In this document: positions 12,689 to 13,074 of the stretch, piece after piece
How the letters are laid out: each line of letters starts with the position of its first letter
How positions within the stretch are numbered: the stretch's first letter is position 1
DNA from: Methanoregulaceae archaeon
GTDB lineage: Archaea > Halobacteriota > Methanomicrobia > Methanomicrobiales > Methanospirillaceae
NCBI GenBank assembly: GCA_028679325.1
Contig: JAJRBS010000180.1
Location: forward strand, 1-13,074
Direction: 5' to 3'
Length of the DNA: 13,074 bases
Made by a program: the position numbers and the translations under genes
The notes under the pieces: model-generated
The model's database searches: none
Seen by the model: the letters and a program-made list of their open reading frames with translations, nothing else
Told to the model about the DNA's origin: nothing

Positions 12689-12883
12689 CTAGGTTTCTTT
12701 TATGCCGAGCGCGGCCAGGAGCTCGTCGAGCGGGATCCCATGCACCGTTGCCGCTTCACGGATGGTCTCTCCCCGGGCGATTGCACATCCCACGCACCCC
12801 ATCCCGAACTTGAAGAGCACTTCCGCTGATTCGGGCTTCTCTTTCAGGAGATCGTAAATGGTGCTGTCAGCGTTGATTGCCAT
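12689..12883 (-). CDS. DUF1858 / hybrid-cluster-associated redox disulfide protein
   Basis: This 64-residue protein is a complete DUF1858 domain. A helical start (STIYDLLKEKPES) is followed by the diagnostic FGMGCVGC (26-33) with the redox-active Cys30 and Cys33, then RGETIREAATVHGIPLDELLAAL. Family members occur alone or next to hybrid cluster proteins and are thought to be small thiol-disulfide or metal-binding modules in anaerobes; the true role is unknown. The ATG at 12883 starts at the usual N-terminus. A TATA-like GTTTAAGTA (12908-12916, minus strand) lies about 28 bp upstream, predicting a nearly leaderless message. It converges on cbiZ with a 26-bp gap, and no hybrid cluster protein gene is present in the window. 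Confidence 0.88.
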   Translation of the reverse strand: MAINADSTIYDLLKEKPESAEVLFKFGMGCVGCAIARGETIREAATVHGIPLDELLAALGIKET

Positions 12884-12907
12884 GTCTCTACTATTAAGGG
12901 GTGCAGG

Positions 12908-12916
12908 TACTTAAAC
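12908..12916 (-). promoter_or_regulatory. TATA-like box for the DUF1858 gene
   Basis: The minus strand reads GTTTAAGTA, centred about 28 bp before the ATG at 12883. The spacing fits an archaeal promoter with a very short leader. Confidence 0.4.
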
Positions 12917-12962
12917 ATGCAGAACCCTGCTCCAGGATCAGTTTCACCACCCGCCCCTATCC

Positions 12963-12971
12963 TTTATTTAT
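12963..12971 (+). promoter_or_regulatory. TATA box of the right-edge gene
   Basis: TTTATTTAT precedes the ATG at 13008 by about 40 bp. Initiation near 12992 would leave a 15-nt leader that carries GGAGA (12995-12999) as a ribosome binding site. Confidence 0.5.
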
Positions 12972-13007
12972 GCGTGCCCGGTGACCTTTGTGCTGGAGAT
13001 GTAAGAT

Positions 13008-13074
13008 ATGGATTATTCCGACACTGCAGAAAGAATCTCCCAGAAAGTGCGTGCAAAAGGCCATGAGGCTGACG
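13008..13074 (+). CDS. N-terminus of an unidentified protein (partial)
   Basis: An ATG at 13008, with GGAGA nine nt upstream and a TATA box further up, opens a frame that runs to the window edge. Only 22 residues are visible, beginning MDYSDTAERISQKVRAKG, hydrophilic and helical. Start-like helices of this kind occur in archaeal OB-fold single-strand DNA-binding (replication factor A type) proteins, but so few residues cannot support that. Identity is left open. Confidence 0.55.
   Translation, partial: MDYSDTAERISQKVRAKGHEAD

Overview
The window is a compact, moderately GC-rich stretch of an anaerobic archaeon, almost certainly a methanogenic euryarchaeote and most likely of the order Methanomicrobiales. 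Archaeal markers seen directly are a thermosome with a GGM tail, TiaS (agmatidine synthesis on tRNA-Ile2), an archaeal-type deoxyhypusine synthase, an archaeal HTH regulator with a nuclease-like N-terminus, and TATA boxes about 25 bp ahead of many starts. Strict anaerobiosis is indicated by a four-subunit pyruvate:ferredoxin oxidoreductase and several cysteine-rich proteins. The order-level assignment rests on remembered protein similarity, not on a search.

Layout, left to right. (1) The C-terminal end of an unrecognised gene (2-181), then a 233-bp non-coding stretch with two TATA-like boxes and a 10-bp hairpin. (2) A PHP-domain phosphoesterase and truA, overlapping by GTGA (415-1913), closed by an oligo-T terminator. 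(3) A YkgJ-type CxxCxxCC metal-cluster protein (2077-2532). (4) A tightly overlapping porB-porA-porC-porD operon (2594-5343) encoding all four subunits of pyruvate:ferredoxin oxidoreductase in the order beta-alpha-gamma-delta. (5) On the minus strand, an uncharacterised four-CxxC protein (5379-5759), the thermosome (5843-7501) and a cro/C1-type regulator (7553-8467). (6) Divergent from the regulator, tiaS (8518-9753), followed by a deoxyhypusine synthase overlapping pyrF by ATGA (9780-11341). (7) A separate transcription unit with a small cysteine-rich protein ending in an NrdD-like zinc ribbon, overlapping by ATGA a CbiZ fused to a cysteine-rich C-terminal domain (11452-12662). (8) A convergent small DUF1858 redox-disulfide protein (12689-12883) and the first 22 codons of a further gene (13008-13074).

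Functionally this is mostly housekeeping: translation fidelity (TruA, TiaS, deoxyhypusine synthase for aIF5A), folding (thermosome), pyrimidine synthesis (PyrF), acetyl-CoA/pyruvate interconversion (Por) and cobamide salvage (CbiZ). No tRNA, rRNA, CRISPR array, insertion sequence or integration site was seen. The most unusual part is the 11.4-12.7 kb unit, where a stand-alone zinc module resembling the tail of anaerobic ribonucleotide reductase is translationally coupled to a cobinamide-salvage enzyme carrying an extra eight-cysteine domain, behind a promoter flanked by an 11-bp direct repeat. I do not see convincing evidence of a wholly new multi-gene system.
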